Assembly: GCA_019359765.1 (NCBI GenBank)
Contig: JAHHGU010000008.1
Location: 87,929-142,248, forward strand
Length of the DNA: 54,320 nucleotides
Direction of reading: 5' to 3'
Source of the DNA: Aphanothece sp. CMT-3BRIN-NPC111
GTDB lineage: Bacteria > Cyanobacteriota > Cyanobacteriia > Cyanobacteriales > JAHHGU01
Part shown: one piece after another, positions 26,589 through 35,374 of the stretch
Layout of the letters: each line of letters starts with the position of its first letter
How positions within the stretch are numbered: position 1 is the stretch's first letter
Notes under the pieces: model-generated
The model's input: the letters and a program-made list of their open reading frames with translations, nothing else
Databases searched by the model: none
Told to the model about the DNA's origin: nothing
Made by a program: the position numbers and the translations under genes

Positions 26589-29078
26589 ATGATGATAGAA
26601 GACGAAGAACTCCGAAATCTGTTTAAAACGTCCTGCGAAGAACATTTGCAGAATCTAGAAGCTGGTTTGCTGCATTTAGAGAAATACCCTAACGACCAAG
26701 CTCGATTACAGGAGTTGTTGCGGGAAGCCCACACCCTTAAAGGCGATTCCAGAATGTTGGGGGTCAAAGATGTGGAAACACTAACCCATCAGATTGAGCA
26801 TATCTTGGGGACGCTCAAGGAGACTGTTCTTTCATCGGCAATAAGCGATCGCTTATATCATGGGTTGGATGCTATCCGCAAACTGGCACACGAAGCTGTC
26901 ACAGGTGAACCAGCAGGCGTCAACAGCTTTCAAATCTTGGCTCATTTGATGGGAGCTAACACTGAAGCACCGCCGCAGCCAACCAACGGACTAGAACCAG
27001 AAACCGTTGAAGTTGTTGAGGCGGCTGAAGTATCACCCATCGCAGAACCCACCTCAGTACCTGAAATAGAAGTAAATCAGGAAATAGTAGAGGCGATCGC
27101 CGAAATTACTGAAATCATTAATAACGCACCTTCCGAACCAGAAACGCGACCAGAAAATATAGATCCATTACATCTAATACCCGTAACGCTACCAGCAGCT
27201 ATCAAGCCACAGCCAAACGGCAGTAACGGCGAACATCGCCAGACAGCAGCAGCGTCAGCCACTCCCGAAGCCGCCACTAACGGCACCAGCAGCTACCGCA
27301 TCGATACAATTCGTGTAGAAACACGCAATTTAGATGCTTTAATGACCCAAGCTGGCGAACTTACCGTTACCAAAATCCGGATCGATCGGCGGCTGACTGA
27401 AATTGAGGAACTCGTGAACCTGTGCGAAGAATGGAGCCGGGACACAAGTGTCAATCGCTTTATGTTCGACTTCGAGAAGACTGGTGGCAGGCTCGGACGA
27501 CAGCACAATGGTGTTAGCAAACAAATACAGAATTTCCACCATCGCTCCGTTGAACGCTTGGAAAAATTGGGAGTTCTAGTTAACGGCTTGAGAAATTCTG
27601 CCTCCGAAGATGTGGCTAGGTTAGAAGTAATTGGCGCTGATTTGGAGGAAGGGATTCGCACCCTGCGGCTGCTGCCTTTGTCTACTATTTTTAATTTATT
27701 TCCCCGGCTGGTTCGGGATTTAGCACGGCAGCAAGGCAAAGAAGTGAATCTGGCGATCGCTGGCGGCGAAACCAAAGCCGACAAGCGCATCTTGGAAGAA
27801 ATGAAAGATCCCTTGATGCACATGATTCGTAATTGCATCGATCATGGCATTGAAACACCGGAAGAAAGGGAGCGTCTGGGCAAACCGCGTGTCGCTACTC
27901 TCCGCTTGGTGGGTTACCAAAGCGGCGACAGTATTGTGATTGAAGTTGGGGACGATGGGCGCGGCTTGGATATCGAGAAGATTAAACAGACAGCACTTAA
28001 GCGAGGAATTTGCCGACAAGAAGAACTTGAGGCCATGACACCTCGCCAAATTCAATCCCTGATCTTTGCTCCTGGCTTCTCAACCCGGACGATGGTGACG
28101 GAGGTTTCTGGTAGAGGAGTTGGTTTGGACGTGGTTCGTGCCAACGTGGAGCGCCTCAAAGGTAATATCGAGCTGGAATCAACCCCAGGCATGGGATGTA
28201 GCTTCCGGCTACAGCTACGCACCACCCTCACCACAGCCCATGTGCTGATTGTAGAAGTGGCTGGCACATCATACGCTCTGCCAGTGGAGTTTGTGCAAAC
28301 AACACATCTAGTGCTCAAAGATGAGATTTTTGCTATTGAAGGTCGGCAAACCATTAATTTAGGGGGTCAGCCAGTGTCGGTGGCTCGACTAGCAGATCTA
28401 CTGGAATTGGACTCAGCGGCGGCTGCCTCCCCAAAAGACACTAAAAATCTTCCTTGTATAATTCTCAAAGTTGGTGAAGAGCGGTTGGGGCTGCTAGTTG
28501 ATGCTTTATTGGATGAGCAGGATGCAATCCTTAAGCCTCAAAGTAAGTTGCTCAAGCGAGTTCGCAATGTTGCCGGGGCAACTATTCTTGGCACTGGCGA
28601 GGTTTGCATGGTTTTAAATCCCTCCGACTTGATGAAATCGGTGAGCCATAAGCGGGGACAAGTAGCGGCATCTGTATCCATTACACCTAGCATTACTGTG
28701 GCGGGTGCCAAAACAAAGCCAGTTGTTCTGCTGGCGGAAGACTCAATTGCTATTCGCACTCAAGAAAAGCGCATCTTGGAGGGCGCAGGTTATGAAGTTG
28801 TGACAGCCGTAGACGGATTGGACGGTTTCAACAAACTCAGAACCCGTTCCTTTGATGCCGTAGTGTCTGATGTGCAAATGCCTAACATGGATGGCTTAAC
28901 GCTAGCTGCCAGGATTCGTCAGAATAAGGAATATAATGAATTGCCAATTATTCTGGTCACATCCCTGGCCTCAGACGATGATAAACGTAGGGGTGCCGAA
29001 GCTGGTGCGAATGCCTATATCACCAAAGGCAACTTTAATCAGGGAATGCTAGTGGAAACTTTGAGAAGGCTGGTGTAA
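26589..29078 (+). CDS. cheA: Hybrid chemotaxis kinase CheA-REC
   Basis: The 829-residue kinase has an Hpt domain with phosphorylated H48 (AHTLKGDSR), a long Glu/Pro-rich linker (about 115-235) without a recognisable P2 domain, the dimerisation helices (about 240-345), the ATPase domain with RNCIDHGIE, GDDGRGLD and GRGVGLDVV, and a CheW-like domain (about 545-680). A C-terminal receiver (about 710-829) has the acidic pair in LLAEDS, phospho-acceptor D761 in VSDVQMP, and K in ITKGNF. Phosphotransfer can therefore be internal, as in WspE and related alternative-function CheA proteins. The start is ATG 26589 or the next ATG. Confidence 0.94.
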   Translation: MMIEDEELRNLFKTSCEEHLQNLEAGLLHLEKYPNDQARLQELLREAHTLKGDSRMLGVKDVETLTHQIEHILGTLKETVLSSAISDRLYHGLDAIRKLAHEAVTGEPAGVNSFQILAHLMGANTEAPPQPTNGLEPETVEVVEAAEVSPIAEPTSVPEIEVNQEIVEAIAEITEIINNAPSEPETRPENIDPLHLIPVTLPAAIKPQPNGSNGEHRQTAAASATPEAATNGTSSYRIDTIRVETRNLDALMTQAGELTVTKIRIDRRLTEIEELVNLCEEWSRDTSVNRFMFDFEKTGGRLGRQHNGVSKQIQNFHHRSVERLEKLGVLVNGLRNSASEDVARLEVIGADLEEGIRTLRLLPLSTIFNLFPRLVRDLARQQGKEVNLAIAGGETKADKRILEEMKDPLMHMIRNCIDHGIETPEERERLGKPRVATLRLVGYQSGDSIVIEVGDDGRGLDIEKIKQTALKRGICRQEELEAMTPRQIQSLIFAPGFSTRTMVTEVSGRGVGLDVVRANVERLKGNIELESTPGMGCSFRLQLRTTLTTAHVLIVEVAGTSYALPVEFVQTTHLVLKDEIFAIEGRQTINLGGQPVSVARLADLLELDSAAAASPKDTKNLPCIILKVGEERLGLLVDALLDEQDAILKPQSKLLKRVRNVAGATILGTGEVCMVLNPSDLMKSVSHKRGQVAASVSITPSITVAGAKTKPVVLLAEDSIAIRTQEKRILEGAGYEVVTAVDGLDGFNKLRTRSFDAVVSDVQMPNMDGLTLAARIRQNKEYNELPIILVTSLASDDDKRRGAEAGANAYITKGNFNQGMLVETLRRLV

Positions 29079-29084
29079 GGAACT

Positions 29085-29112
29085 TTTGAGTTTTGAGTTT
29101 TGAGTTTTGAAT
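29085..29112. repeat. TTTTGAG heptanucleotide tandem repeats between cheA and cheB
   Basis: Three to four units of TTTTGAG follow the cheA stop, and the complementary motif (CTCAAAACTCATAACTCATA) lies at 29280-29302, just before cheB, so the two could pair across the spacer. Short tandem repeats of this kind are frequent in filamentous cyanobacteria. The spacer also contains the second copy of the 49-bp repeat (29216-29264). Confidence 0.5.
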
Positions 29113-29314
29113 TGAAGAACTTTCCTTTAACTCAAAGCTCAATTCTTAAGTATAGGCGCTTACTTATTTGTAGGATTAGGTAGCGCGCAAGCGTTACCCA
29201 TCAAATCTAAGCGCGATGTTGGGTTACTCTGCCAGAAGGCTAACACCTACATGCCTCAAACCAAGCTCCCCTAGACCTAACTCAAAACTCATAACTCATA
29301 ATTCATAACTCTCT

Positions 29315-30421
29315 ATGTCCCGCCCCCCAATTCGCGTTCTATTAGTCGAGGATTCTCCCATTGCTCTGGCAATCCTCAAGCGTATGCTGAGTTCCTCGCC
29401 AGAAATTGAGGTGGTGGGAACCGCTGGCAGCGGCAGAGAGGCATTAACGCTGATTCCCCAGGTTCAGCCTCAAGTGATCTGCACAGACTTGAATATGCCG
29501 CAGATGAATGGTTTGGAGTTCATTGTGGAAGTGATGACCAGATTCCCTCGGCCAGTTCTGGTGGTTAGCGCCTCGGTACAGAAACAGGATACGGAGAATG
29601 TTTTTAAACTGCTACAGGCTGGTGCAGTAGATGTTTTTCCCAAGCCTAATGCTGGTCTAGCATCAGATTATGAGCGAGCTAAGCAGGAGTTAATCAGCAA
29701 GGTTAAGATCTTGTCTGGCGTCACTGTCTTTACCCAACATCGGAAGGAGCCTTCAGCAATCAGTGGATTAGGTGCAGGCTTGAAACCGCAAGCTAAAGAA
29801 TTGAGCGCTCAAAAGCTGAAAACTGAGACCTACTCGCGCACGTCTACGACCCCAGCAAAAATACTTGTAATTGGAGCTTCCACGGGCGGGCCGCAAGCTT
29901 TGCACAATATTATTAGCCAGCTACCCTCTAATTTCCCGGTGCCGGTGATTTGTATCCAGCACATCAGTGAGGGATTTTTGCAAGGGCTGGTAGATTGGTT
30001 AGGTGTAAAGTCTCATCTGCTGGTCAAAATTGCACCCCAAGGGGAGCTGCCACGACCGGGAACTATTTATTTTGCACCGGAGAGGCGTCATTTAGAGTTG
30101 AATTCCCAAGGCAAGTTTATTTATTCTGCTACGCCGCCAGTGTCGGGACACTGCCCCTCAGTTACTGTTACTTTTAAGTCAATCGCGAATTTTTATGGTC
30201 GGGCGTCCGCAGGGGTTCTGCTGACGGGAATGGGTAGAGATGGCGCAGATGGTATGGAAGCGATCGCCCGTGCGGGTGGTCTTACCATTGCCCAAGATGA
30301 GACTAGCTGCGTAGTATTTGGTATGCCCAAAGAAGCGATCGCTCTCGGTGCTGCTCAATATATTTTGCCAATTAACGACATCGCCCCCATGCTGCTCGCC
30401 AAAATTTCAGGTAAAAACTAA
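29315..30421 (+). CDS. cheB: Chemotaxis protein-glutamate methylesterase CheB
   Basis: CheB removes methyl groups (or deamidates glutamines) from receptors when phosphorylated. Residues 1-120 are a receiver with acidic E12/D13 and phospho-acceptor D58 (TDLNMP). The C-terminal methylesterase domain (about 180-365) has the catalytic serine in GASTGGP (about 189), histidine in IQHIS (about 216) and aspartate in GMGRDGADGM (about 309). The 368-residue length is normal. It closes the chemosensory locus, in the same direction as cheA. Confidence 0.94.
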   Translation: MSRPPIRVLLVEDSPIALAILKRMLSSSPEIEVVGTAGSGREALTLIPQVQPQVICTDLNMPQMNGLEFIVEVMTRFPRPVLVVSASVQKQDTENVFKLLQAGAVDVFPKPNAGLASDYERAKQELISKVKILSGVTVFTQHRKEPSAISGLGAGLKPQAKELSAQKLKTETYSRTSTTPAKILVIGASTGGPQALHNIISQLPSNFPVPVICIQHISEGFLQGLVDWLGVKSHLLVKIAPQGELPRPGTIYFAPERRHLELNSQGKFIYSATPPVSGHCPSVTVTFKSIANFYGRASAGVLLTGMGRDGADGMEAIARAGGLTIAQDETSCVVFGMPKEAIALGAAQYILPINDIAPMLLAKISGKN

Positions 30422-30522
30422 TCTTGTTTAGAACTAAGCGGTGCTTGGGACGCATCCCCATTTGTGCGTTGTAACCCGGTGCGACCAGTTAAATTGCGGA
30501 AATAACCCCTTGTAAAAAGAAT

Positions 30523-30762
30523 ATGAAAAATCGTTTAATTACATTACTTTATAAAATCTTATTACGCAAGCGAGCGTTAATTGAAACGGTGAATGACCAA
30601 CTTAAAAATATTTGTCAAATTGAGCATTCTCGACACCGAAGTGTATTAAATTTTATGGTCAATTTAGTTTCAGGTTTAATTGCTTATAGCTATCGCGACA
30701 AAAAACTATCTTTAAAGCTTCATCCCTCTACATTTGCACAAATGAATACTACTGTCTTGTAA
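30523..30762 (+). pseudogene. C-terminal relic of an IS982-type transposase
   Basis: Only the last 70-80 residues of a DDE transposase remain. [23 protein letters not shown] and [12 protein letters not shown] are the typical C-terminal signature of the IS982 family, including the third catalytic acid (the E of IET). Everything upstream is missing and no terminal inverted repeats are recognisable, so the element is dead. Confidence 0.8.
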
Positions 30763-30779
30763 AGGTGTAATTACTGCTA

Positions 30780-30798
30780 GCCGTGCCTCCGGCACGGC
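30780..30798. repeat. GC-rich hairpin
   Basis: GCCGTGCC and GGCACGGC pair perfectly around TCC. The motif is one of the small GC-rich palindromes common in cyanobacterial spacers. It lies just after the transposase relic and may derive from that element's end or act as a terminator. Confidence 0.45.
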
Positions 30799-30880
30799 GC
30801 GCTTACATCGAACTCAGGTAAAGGTAGGTACGAGCAGAACTAAAATCCATTTTTTGCTAATTGCTACAAATTAGTAGTTA

Positions 30881-30989
30881 GAACCTATCCGAAAAGTGGT
30901 TTGAAGATATTTTTAACCACAGATAAACACAGATGAACACAGATACCAGTAAGTATTTGGTCGCTAAAACTAGTTTTTCGGATAGGCTC
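30881..30989. mobile_element. 109-bp MITE with terminal inverted repeats and 10-bp target-site duplication
   Basis: The ends GAACCTATCCGAAAA (30881) and TTTTCGGATAGGCTC (ending 30989) are reverse complements with one mismatch. The element is flanked on both sides by the same ten bases, TTAGTAGTTA (30871-30880 and 30990-30999), the mark of a transposition event. The interior contains AACCACAGATAAACACAG and no ORF. Related copies lie between glcE and glcF (15066-15286). Confidence 0.75.
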
Positions 30990-31024
30990 TTAGTAGTTAA
31001 TAGGTTTTAGTTAACTACTAACCA

Positions 31025-31459
31025 TTAGCTAAAATCGCGCAACATCTTTTTAATTTCTATGTTGTGCAGTTCTTCTGTGCCAATCATGGTTCGGGCGAAT
31101 TCTTCTAGATAAACACTGGCATCTGCAACTGTATCTAGTAAGTCTTTATAAAGATCCAGTGCTTTCTTTTCATGGGCTAAGCTTTCTTCCAAAATATCTC
31201 GCACGGCATGTTTGTAACTCTCCTCCATAGGAGCTATTCTCAGCGTGGGATGCCCTTCTAGACCCGTGAGGATTTCTCCTACTTGCTGAGCATGAGTTAG
31301 AGATTCAGTCGCTTGGGCTTTGAAAAAATCCACGATCGGAATTCGGTTGGGACCAGTCACCATCAGGGAATAGTGGGTGTAACGCACTACTCCGGCGAGT
31401 TCAAATTCCATAATCGTTTTCAGCAGGTCAATGGCCTTTTTGGGGTCAAGTTCTCTCAT
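31025..31459 (-). CDS. Ferritin-like (bacterioferritin-type) diiron protein
   Basis: The 144-residue all-helical protein has ferritin-like metal residues on four helices: E20 in EFELAGVVRY, E52 and H56 in TESLTHAQ, E91/E92 in EESLAHEK, and E129 with H132 in GTEELHNIE. The first Glu-His pair has a spacing of four instead of the usual three. Iron oxidation and storage, or handling of another metal, is the likely role, acting in the cytoplasm since no signal peptide is seen. The start ATG is five bases past the stop of the lipoprotein gene upstream, so they are one transcript. Confidence 0.85.
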   Translation of the reverse strand: MRELDPKKAIDLLKTIMEFELAGVVRYTHYSLMVTGPNRIPIVDFFKAQATESLTHAQQVGEILTGLEGHPTLRIAPMEESYKHAVRDILEESLAHEKKALDLYKDLLDTVADASVYLEEFARTMIGTEELHNIEIKKMLRDFS

Positions 31460-31464
31460 AATTG

Positions 31465-32511
31465 CTACGACTTTGTTGTGTTGTTAGAGCCATTTACTAC
31501 TTTTTGGCTGTTCTGCTCAATTGTTTTGATCAATTGGGAGACTTGCTCTGGAGTCTTCACAGGTGCAGCGGGAGCAGTTGCTGTAGGCCAAGCGGTTTTT
31601 AGATCGCTCATGCTGGATGCGATCGCTTTGTTGGCTTCTGGATGCTCCTTAGCCATTTTGGCAGATATGTTTTTGTATAGGCTATCAGCGTAGGTAATAA
31701 ATCCACGAGAATCCTGATACTCAATTGCTGCCGATACTTTACCATTAGCGATCGCCGCCCCATATTCCGAGCTAGCGACATCTAGCAACCCGTTTATCAC
31801 CTGTAGCACAAATTGGGGAGACTGGCGCTTTGTTTCCGGCAGAGCCTGTATTGCTCCATCAACTGCCTGCATCGACTCTTTATAATTGGTTGCCATCTTA
31901 TTGGCATCCTTAGAATTGGACTTCACCACATCTTGAAAGCTGACCAAAGTATTCTTGAAGTCTTTGACGTTGCGCTCCTGAAGCTGGTCTTCTACATCTG
32001 TATAAATCTCTTCCACCGGGTGACCAATATGAGGCTCTGCTTGATCGGCTTTTTGTAGATCCAGTAGTTCTTTGGCAACCAGGAGATGGCCTTTCATCAG
32101 CCCCATTTTGGTCATGTAGTCAACATCTTTCGCTTCACCTGTGAGTACCACATCCTCAATAGTGACCATGTCTTTAATTTGGTCGAACTGCTCTTGGGTA
32201 ACCACCTTTTTAGAAACCAATTCGTCCGGACTACCATAGGGACGACTTGCCTGAATTTTAGTGGAAAGTGCCGGAACGCCCAATTTAGCTTCCAACTTAT
32301 CCAATTCTGAGAGGATAGCGCTGTTGATATTGATTTTCTTACCACTGCTGTGACCGCTATGAGCGGACTGTTCAGTGCTACTTGAAGCTGATGTTGAGGC
32401 TGGGGTTGACGTATTGCTAGTATTTGAGGCATTACTACAAGCGGAGAGAGCCACCAAGCTGGCAATAGCAACTGCGAAAGACTGAGAACGAAAAGTATAC
32501 ATCATGATCAT
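31465..32511 (-). CDS. Lipoprotein with helix-hairpin-helix domain and helical C-terminal region
   Basis: The N-terminus is a lipoprotein signal ending VALSAC (lipid-bearing C25), so the protein is anchored to a membrane on the outer side. A Ser/Thr/His-rich linker (SAHSGHSSGKK) leads to a ComEA-like helix-hairpin-helix region (about 58-118: ININSAILSELDKLEAKLG, then VVTQEQFDQIKDMV). Residues about 130-330 are helical with conserved-looking histidines in MKGHLLVAKELL and EPHIGHPVEEIY, which recall periplasmic metal-binding helical proteins such as imelysin/EfeO types (similarity not proven). It lies between a multicopper oxidase gene and a ferritin-like gene on the same strand, which suggests metal handling. 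The exact family was not recognised. Confidence 0.7.
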   Translation of the reverse strand: MIMMYTFRSQSFAVAIASLVALSACSNASNTSNTSTPASTSASSSTEQSAHSGHSSGKKININSAILSELDKLEAKLGVPALSTKIQASRPYGSPDELVSKKVVTQEQFDQIKDMVTIEDVVLTGEAKDVDYMTKMGLMKGHLLVAKELLDLQKADQAEPHIGHPVEEIYTDVEDQLQERNVKDFKNTLVSFQDVVKSNSKDANKMATNYKESMQAVDGAIQALPETKRQSPQFVLQVINGLLDVASSEYGAAIANGKVSAAIEYQDSRGFITYADSLYKNISAKMAKEHPEANKAIASSMSDLKTAWPTATAPAAPVKTPEQVSQLIKTIEQNSQKVVNGSNNTTKS

Positions 32512-32607
32512 TTATTAAAATTTTTTAGTTGTAGAGTGGCAATATTCAACAGATGTAGTCTTATAGACCGTCTGACTCAAAAAACTAGGTGCGGTTAAGC
32601 AAGGATA

Positions 32608-32808
32608 CTGATCAAAGTAGGTTATCCTCCGCTAGCACAAGCCATTGCACCGCTTATATTAAGCAGGGTGAAAGAGAAAGATAAGGAAGAACGTTTATTC
32701 AAGGTGCGACGGTTAGCGCGGTGTTTGCAAACCAACTTAACAGCAACTTTTACGAGCAGCGAACTTCATTCTCTAGCTAGTGAGAACTTTTGTCAAATTA
32801 ATTGCTAA
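32608..32808 (+). other. Possible small ORF or gene remnant
   Basis: One frame is open for 66 codons, reading IKVGYPPLAQAIAPLILS and then KEKDKEERLFKVRRLARCLQ. It lacks an ATG and a ribosome site (only a CTG at 32608). The composition looks protein-like but I do not recognise it. The rest of the 375-bp spacer between the lipoprotein and oxidase genes (32512-32886) shows nothing clear. Confidence 0.25.
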
Positions 32809-32886
32809 AAATATCAACAATGTTTTTGTTTTGTTCACCTCAAGTGTCTTGGAGTTGGCAGTGTTTTTTCAACAACTACTCACTAC

Positions 32887-33885
32887 TCAGCTGCTAATCA
32901 CTTCAAACTGCCCCATACAACCATTTTCTGCGATCGCATCTTGATGCGGATGGAACATATACTTGCCGGGGTAGCGGAAGCTAAATTCCAGAATATGACG
33001 CTCGGCGGTGCCCATCGTAATCACGTCTGTTTCCTCACTTGGAGTTAGGGTGCGACCTGTGCGATAAACCTGAAACATATTGGCGTGCAAATGAAAAGTC
33101 GCAGCAATATCAAACTCAATCATGTTGAGAACATACAGCCTGATCAGCTGATTCTGGTAGATGGGAATCGGATGCATCATGTAGTAATCCGGCAGACCAT
33201 TAAAAGCATAAAGTTCATTGCGCTTGTCATCATTTACGTCATACCCAGCCATTATCAACACCATTTCATCAGCTGGGGGGCGTGGTTTTGGAGGATCGAT
33301 GATGAACATTCCGTATAGCCCCTTGTTGATATGGCGAGTCACTGGCGCTATATGGCAGTGGTATAGATGCACACCAAAGGGTTCGGCGTCGAATTCATAC
33401 ACAACCGCACTACCGTGTCGCACTGGTCGCACGCCATCCATTTCTGATCGGTGGATGCCATGAAAATGCAGGGAGTGGGAATGGCCGCCTTGGTTAAGAA
33501 AAAGCACTCGAATGCGATCGCCCTCATTCGCCCGTAAAGTAGGTCCTGGGACGCGCCCATTCACATTCCAGGTGTTGAAAGTGACAGCACTGTTGAGATC
33601 AATCGTGGAAGTATCGGCAGTCATCCGAAATTCCCGGATCGTGCGCCCGTTCTCTCGCTTGACGGTGCCGTAGTCAAAATCCCGCAGGATCGTCATAGGG
33701 CTGAGATTATTACCTACTATTGCTGAATCAGCGGGTAGAGGTGGCACCTTAACTGTTGGCTTAGTTTGCCCAAGCTTTTGCAAGGCTAATGCCCCACCTG
33801 TCACACCCACTCCTGCTAATCCTAATTTCAAGAGCTGGCGTCGGCTCCAATGTCCTGCTTTTCCTAGCAGATAATGATTTGGCAT
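32887..33885 (-). CDS. Two-domain multicopper oxidase, type-C-like, Tat-exported
   Basis: The 332-residue protein starts with a twin-arginine signal (SRRQLLKLGLAG) and has two cupredoxin domains. Domain 1 has HSLHFHGIH and LYHCHIAPVTRHINKGLYGMF-type residues, giving His-Cys-His plus the His and Met of a type-1 copper. Domain 2 has FHLHANMF and FHPHQDAIAENGCMGQF, so the HCH cysteine is Pro and the type-1 site is lost while the type-2/3 histidines remain. Blue copper in domain 1 only is the pattern of type-C two-domain oxidases, which form trimers. Substrates may be phenols, Cu+, Fe2+ or Mn2+. It is upstream of, and on the same strand as, the lipoprotein and ferritin-like genes. Confidence 0.9.
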   Translation of the reverse strand: MPNHYLLGKAGHWSRRQLLKLGLAGVGVTGGALALQKLGQTKPTVKVPPLPADSAIVGNNLSPMTILRDFDYGTVKRENGRTIREFRMTADTSTIDLNSAVTFNTWNVNGRVPGPTLRANEGDRIRVLFLNQGGHSHSLHFHGIHRSEMDGVRPVRHGSAVVYEFDAEPFGVHLYHCHIAPVTRHINKGLYGMFIIDPPKPRPPADEMVLIMAGYDVNDDKRNELYAFNGLPDYYMMHPIPIYQNQLIRLYVLNMIEFDIAATFHLHANMFQVYRTGRTLTPSEETDVITMGTAERHILEFSFRYPGKYMFHPHQDAIAENGCMGQFEVISS

Positions 33886-34040
33886 AGTTGCGGGGTTGGG
33901 CTGCTCATTCAGCTAATGAGAAATTTCCTATTATATTGCAAAAATCTCTTGATTATTTAGTACTAAGTTTGGCAGGTAAGCTAAGGGCAATAGTTTAAAA
34001 ACCTAATCATTTGTTAGGCAGTTTTGCCCACTTACCCTCA

Positions 34041-34136
34041 AGCGTCAAAGGATATTTCTAGACAAGCAAAAGGCAGGAAATATAACTGAGTGTTACTACT
34101 TCCTGCCAATAGTTAATGAAGCTAAATTTGACGCTA
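34041..34136 (-). terminator. Nested inverted repeats after pdhA
   Basis: AGCGTCAAA (34041) pairs with TTTGACGCT (ending 34136), and inside them GGCAGGAA (34072) pairs with TTCCTGCC (ending 34107). The structure begins about 25 bases past the pdhA stop on its strand and is the likely transcript end. Confidence 0.55.
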
Positions 34137-34162
34137 ACTTGGGCTAACTTAGACGAGCAGTC

Positions 34163-35197
34163 TTAATTATCCTCAGCAAAAATATAGCGGTACAGCTCGC
34201 TGGGATCGGGTTCTGGACTCTGCTCTGCAAATCGAACTGCCTCCTCGATTGCCGCTTGGATTTTTTGCTCAATCGCTTTTAGTTCCTCCTGATCCGCCAG
34301 ATTTTGCTCGCCCAGATAAGCCGCCAACTTTTTAATCGGATCGCGGGCTAACCAAGTTTCCTTCTCGGTTTTAGAACGGAGTTCATCGGGATCGGCTAGA
34401 GAGTGACCGCGAAAGCGGTAGGTGAGGGCTTCAATTAAGGTGGGACCTTCACCAGCACGCGCCCGCGCGATCGCTTCCGTGGCAGCTGCTCGAACTGCCA
34501 TCACATCCATACCATCCACCTCAACACCCGCCATTCCAAAGGCGCTGGCTTTCTTATAAATCTCCGGTTGGGAGGTTGCCCGTTCATGAGACATGCCAAT
34601 CGCCCACTTGTTGTTTTCTACAACATAGAGAATCGGCAGTTTCCACAGGGCAGCCATGTTCAAGCATTCAAAAAACTGACCGTTATTGCAAGCTCCATCG
34701 CCAAAAAAGCAAGCCGTTACTTGGTCAGCACTAGCATCTCCCAAAGCATCTCGCCGATACTTGGTTTGAAACGCGGCACCAGTGGCAACAGGAATCCCCT
34801 CAGCGACAAAGGCATATCCTCCCAGCAAACCATGTTCTGCCGAGAACATATGCATCGAACCGCCACGCCCTTTACTACAACCAGTTGCCTTACCAAACAA
34901 CTCCGCCATTACTTCTCTAGGTGGAACGCCTGCACTTAGGGCATGGACGTGATCGCGATAGGTGCTGCAAACGTAATCCTCATCTGGGCGCATCGCCTTG
35001 ATGACCCCGGTTGATACAGCCTCTTGACCGTTGTACAGGTGGACAAAGCCAAACATTTTGCCCCGGTAGTACATTTCGGCGCACTTGTCCTCAAAAAAGC
35101 GCCCTAAGACCATGTCTTCGTATAGTCGCAGCCCTTCTTCTTTGGTGATTTTGCCGTAGTCGGCCTGAAATACGGGTAAAGTTCGATCCTGAACCAT
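34163..35197 (-). CDS. pdhA: Pyruvate dehydrogenase E1 component, alpha subunit
   Basis: E1-alpha binds thiamine diphosphate and, with E1-beta, decarboxylates pyruvate for acetyl-CoA formation. The 344-residue protein has [28 protein letters not shown], the TPP motif [14 protein letters not shown], and the phosphorylation-loop-like [16 protein letters not shown] chose the ATG at 35197 (protein MVQDRTLPV) because it gives the family's normal length. The open frame continues upstream to 35344 with low-complexity sequence unlike any PdhA. The E1-beta gene is not adjacent. It is divergent from zipN. Confidence 0.94.
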   Translation of the reverse strand: MVQDRTLPVFQADYGKITKEEGLRLYEDMVLGRFFEDKCAEMYYRGKMFGFVHLYNGQEAVSTGVIKAMRPDEDYVCSTYRDHVHALSAGVPPREVMAELFGKATGCSKGRGGSMHMFSAEHGLLGGYAFVAEGIPVATGAAFQTKYRRDALGDASADQVTACFFGDGACNNGQFFECLNMAALWKLPILYVVENNKWAIGMSHERATSQPEIYKKASAFGMAGVEVDGMDVMAVRAAATEAIARARAGEGPTLIEALTYRFRGHSLADPDELRSKTEKETWLARDPIKKLAAYLGEQNLADQEELKAIEQKIQAAIEEAVRFAEQSPEPDPSELYRYIFAEDN

Positions 35198-35374
35198 TAG
35201 TTTGTAGTATCCTTGCAGCAACACCCATAATAGATTTTCCCTGAATATTTGTTCAGTTTGCTTGATCAAGGAAACTAGACGAGCAGCAATTGTACAGAAC
35301 CGAAATGTAAGCCTCTCTAACAAACAACTTTTGGAGGAATACAACTACGGTAGGGCATAGGAAAGACAACGCTT

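Noticed and set aside
27293..27838. 181-codon open frame on the minus strand inside cheA
   Set aside because: It lies wholly inside conserved CheA coding sequence and its Ser/Arg-rich translation resembles no family; it is a shadow frame.
35198..35344. N-terminal extension of PdhA
   Set aside because: The extra 49 codons are unlike PdhA, and the ATG at 35197 gives the normal family length.
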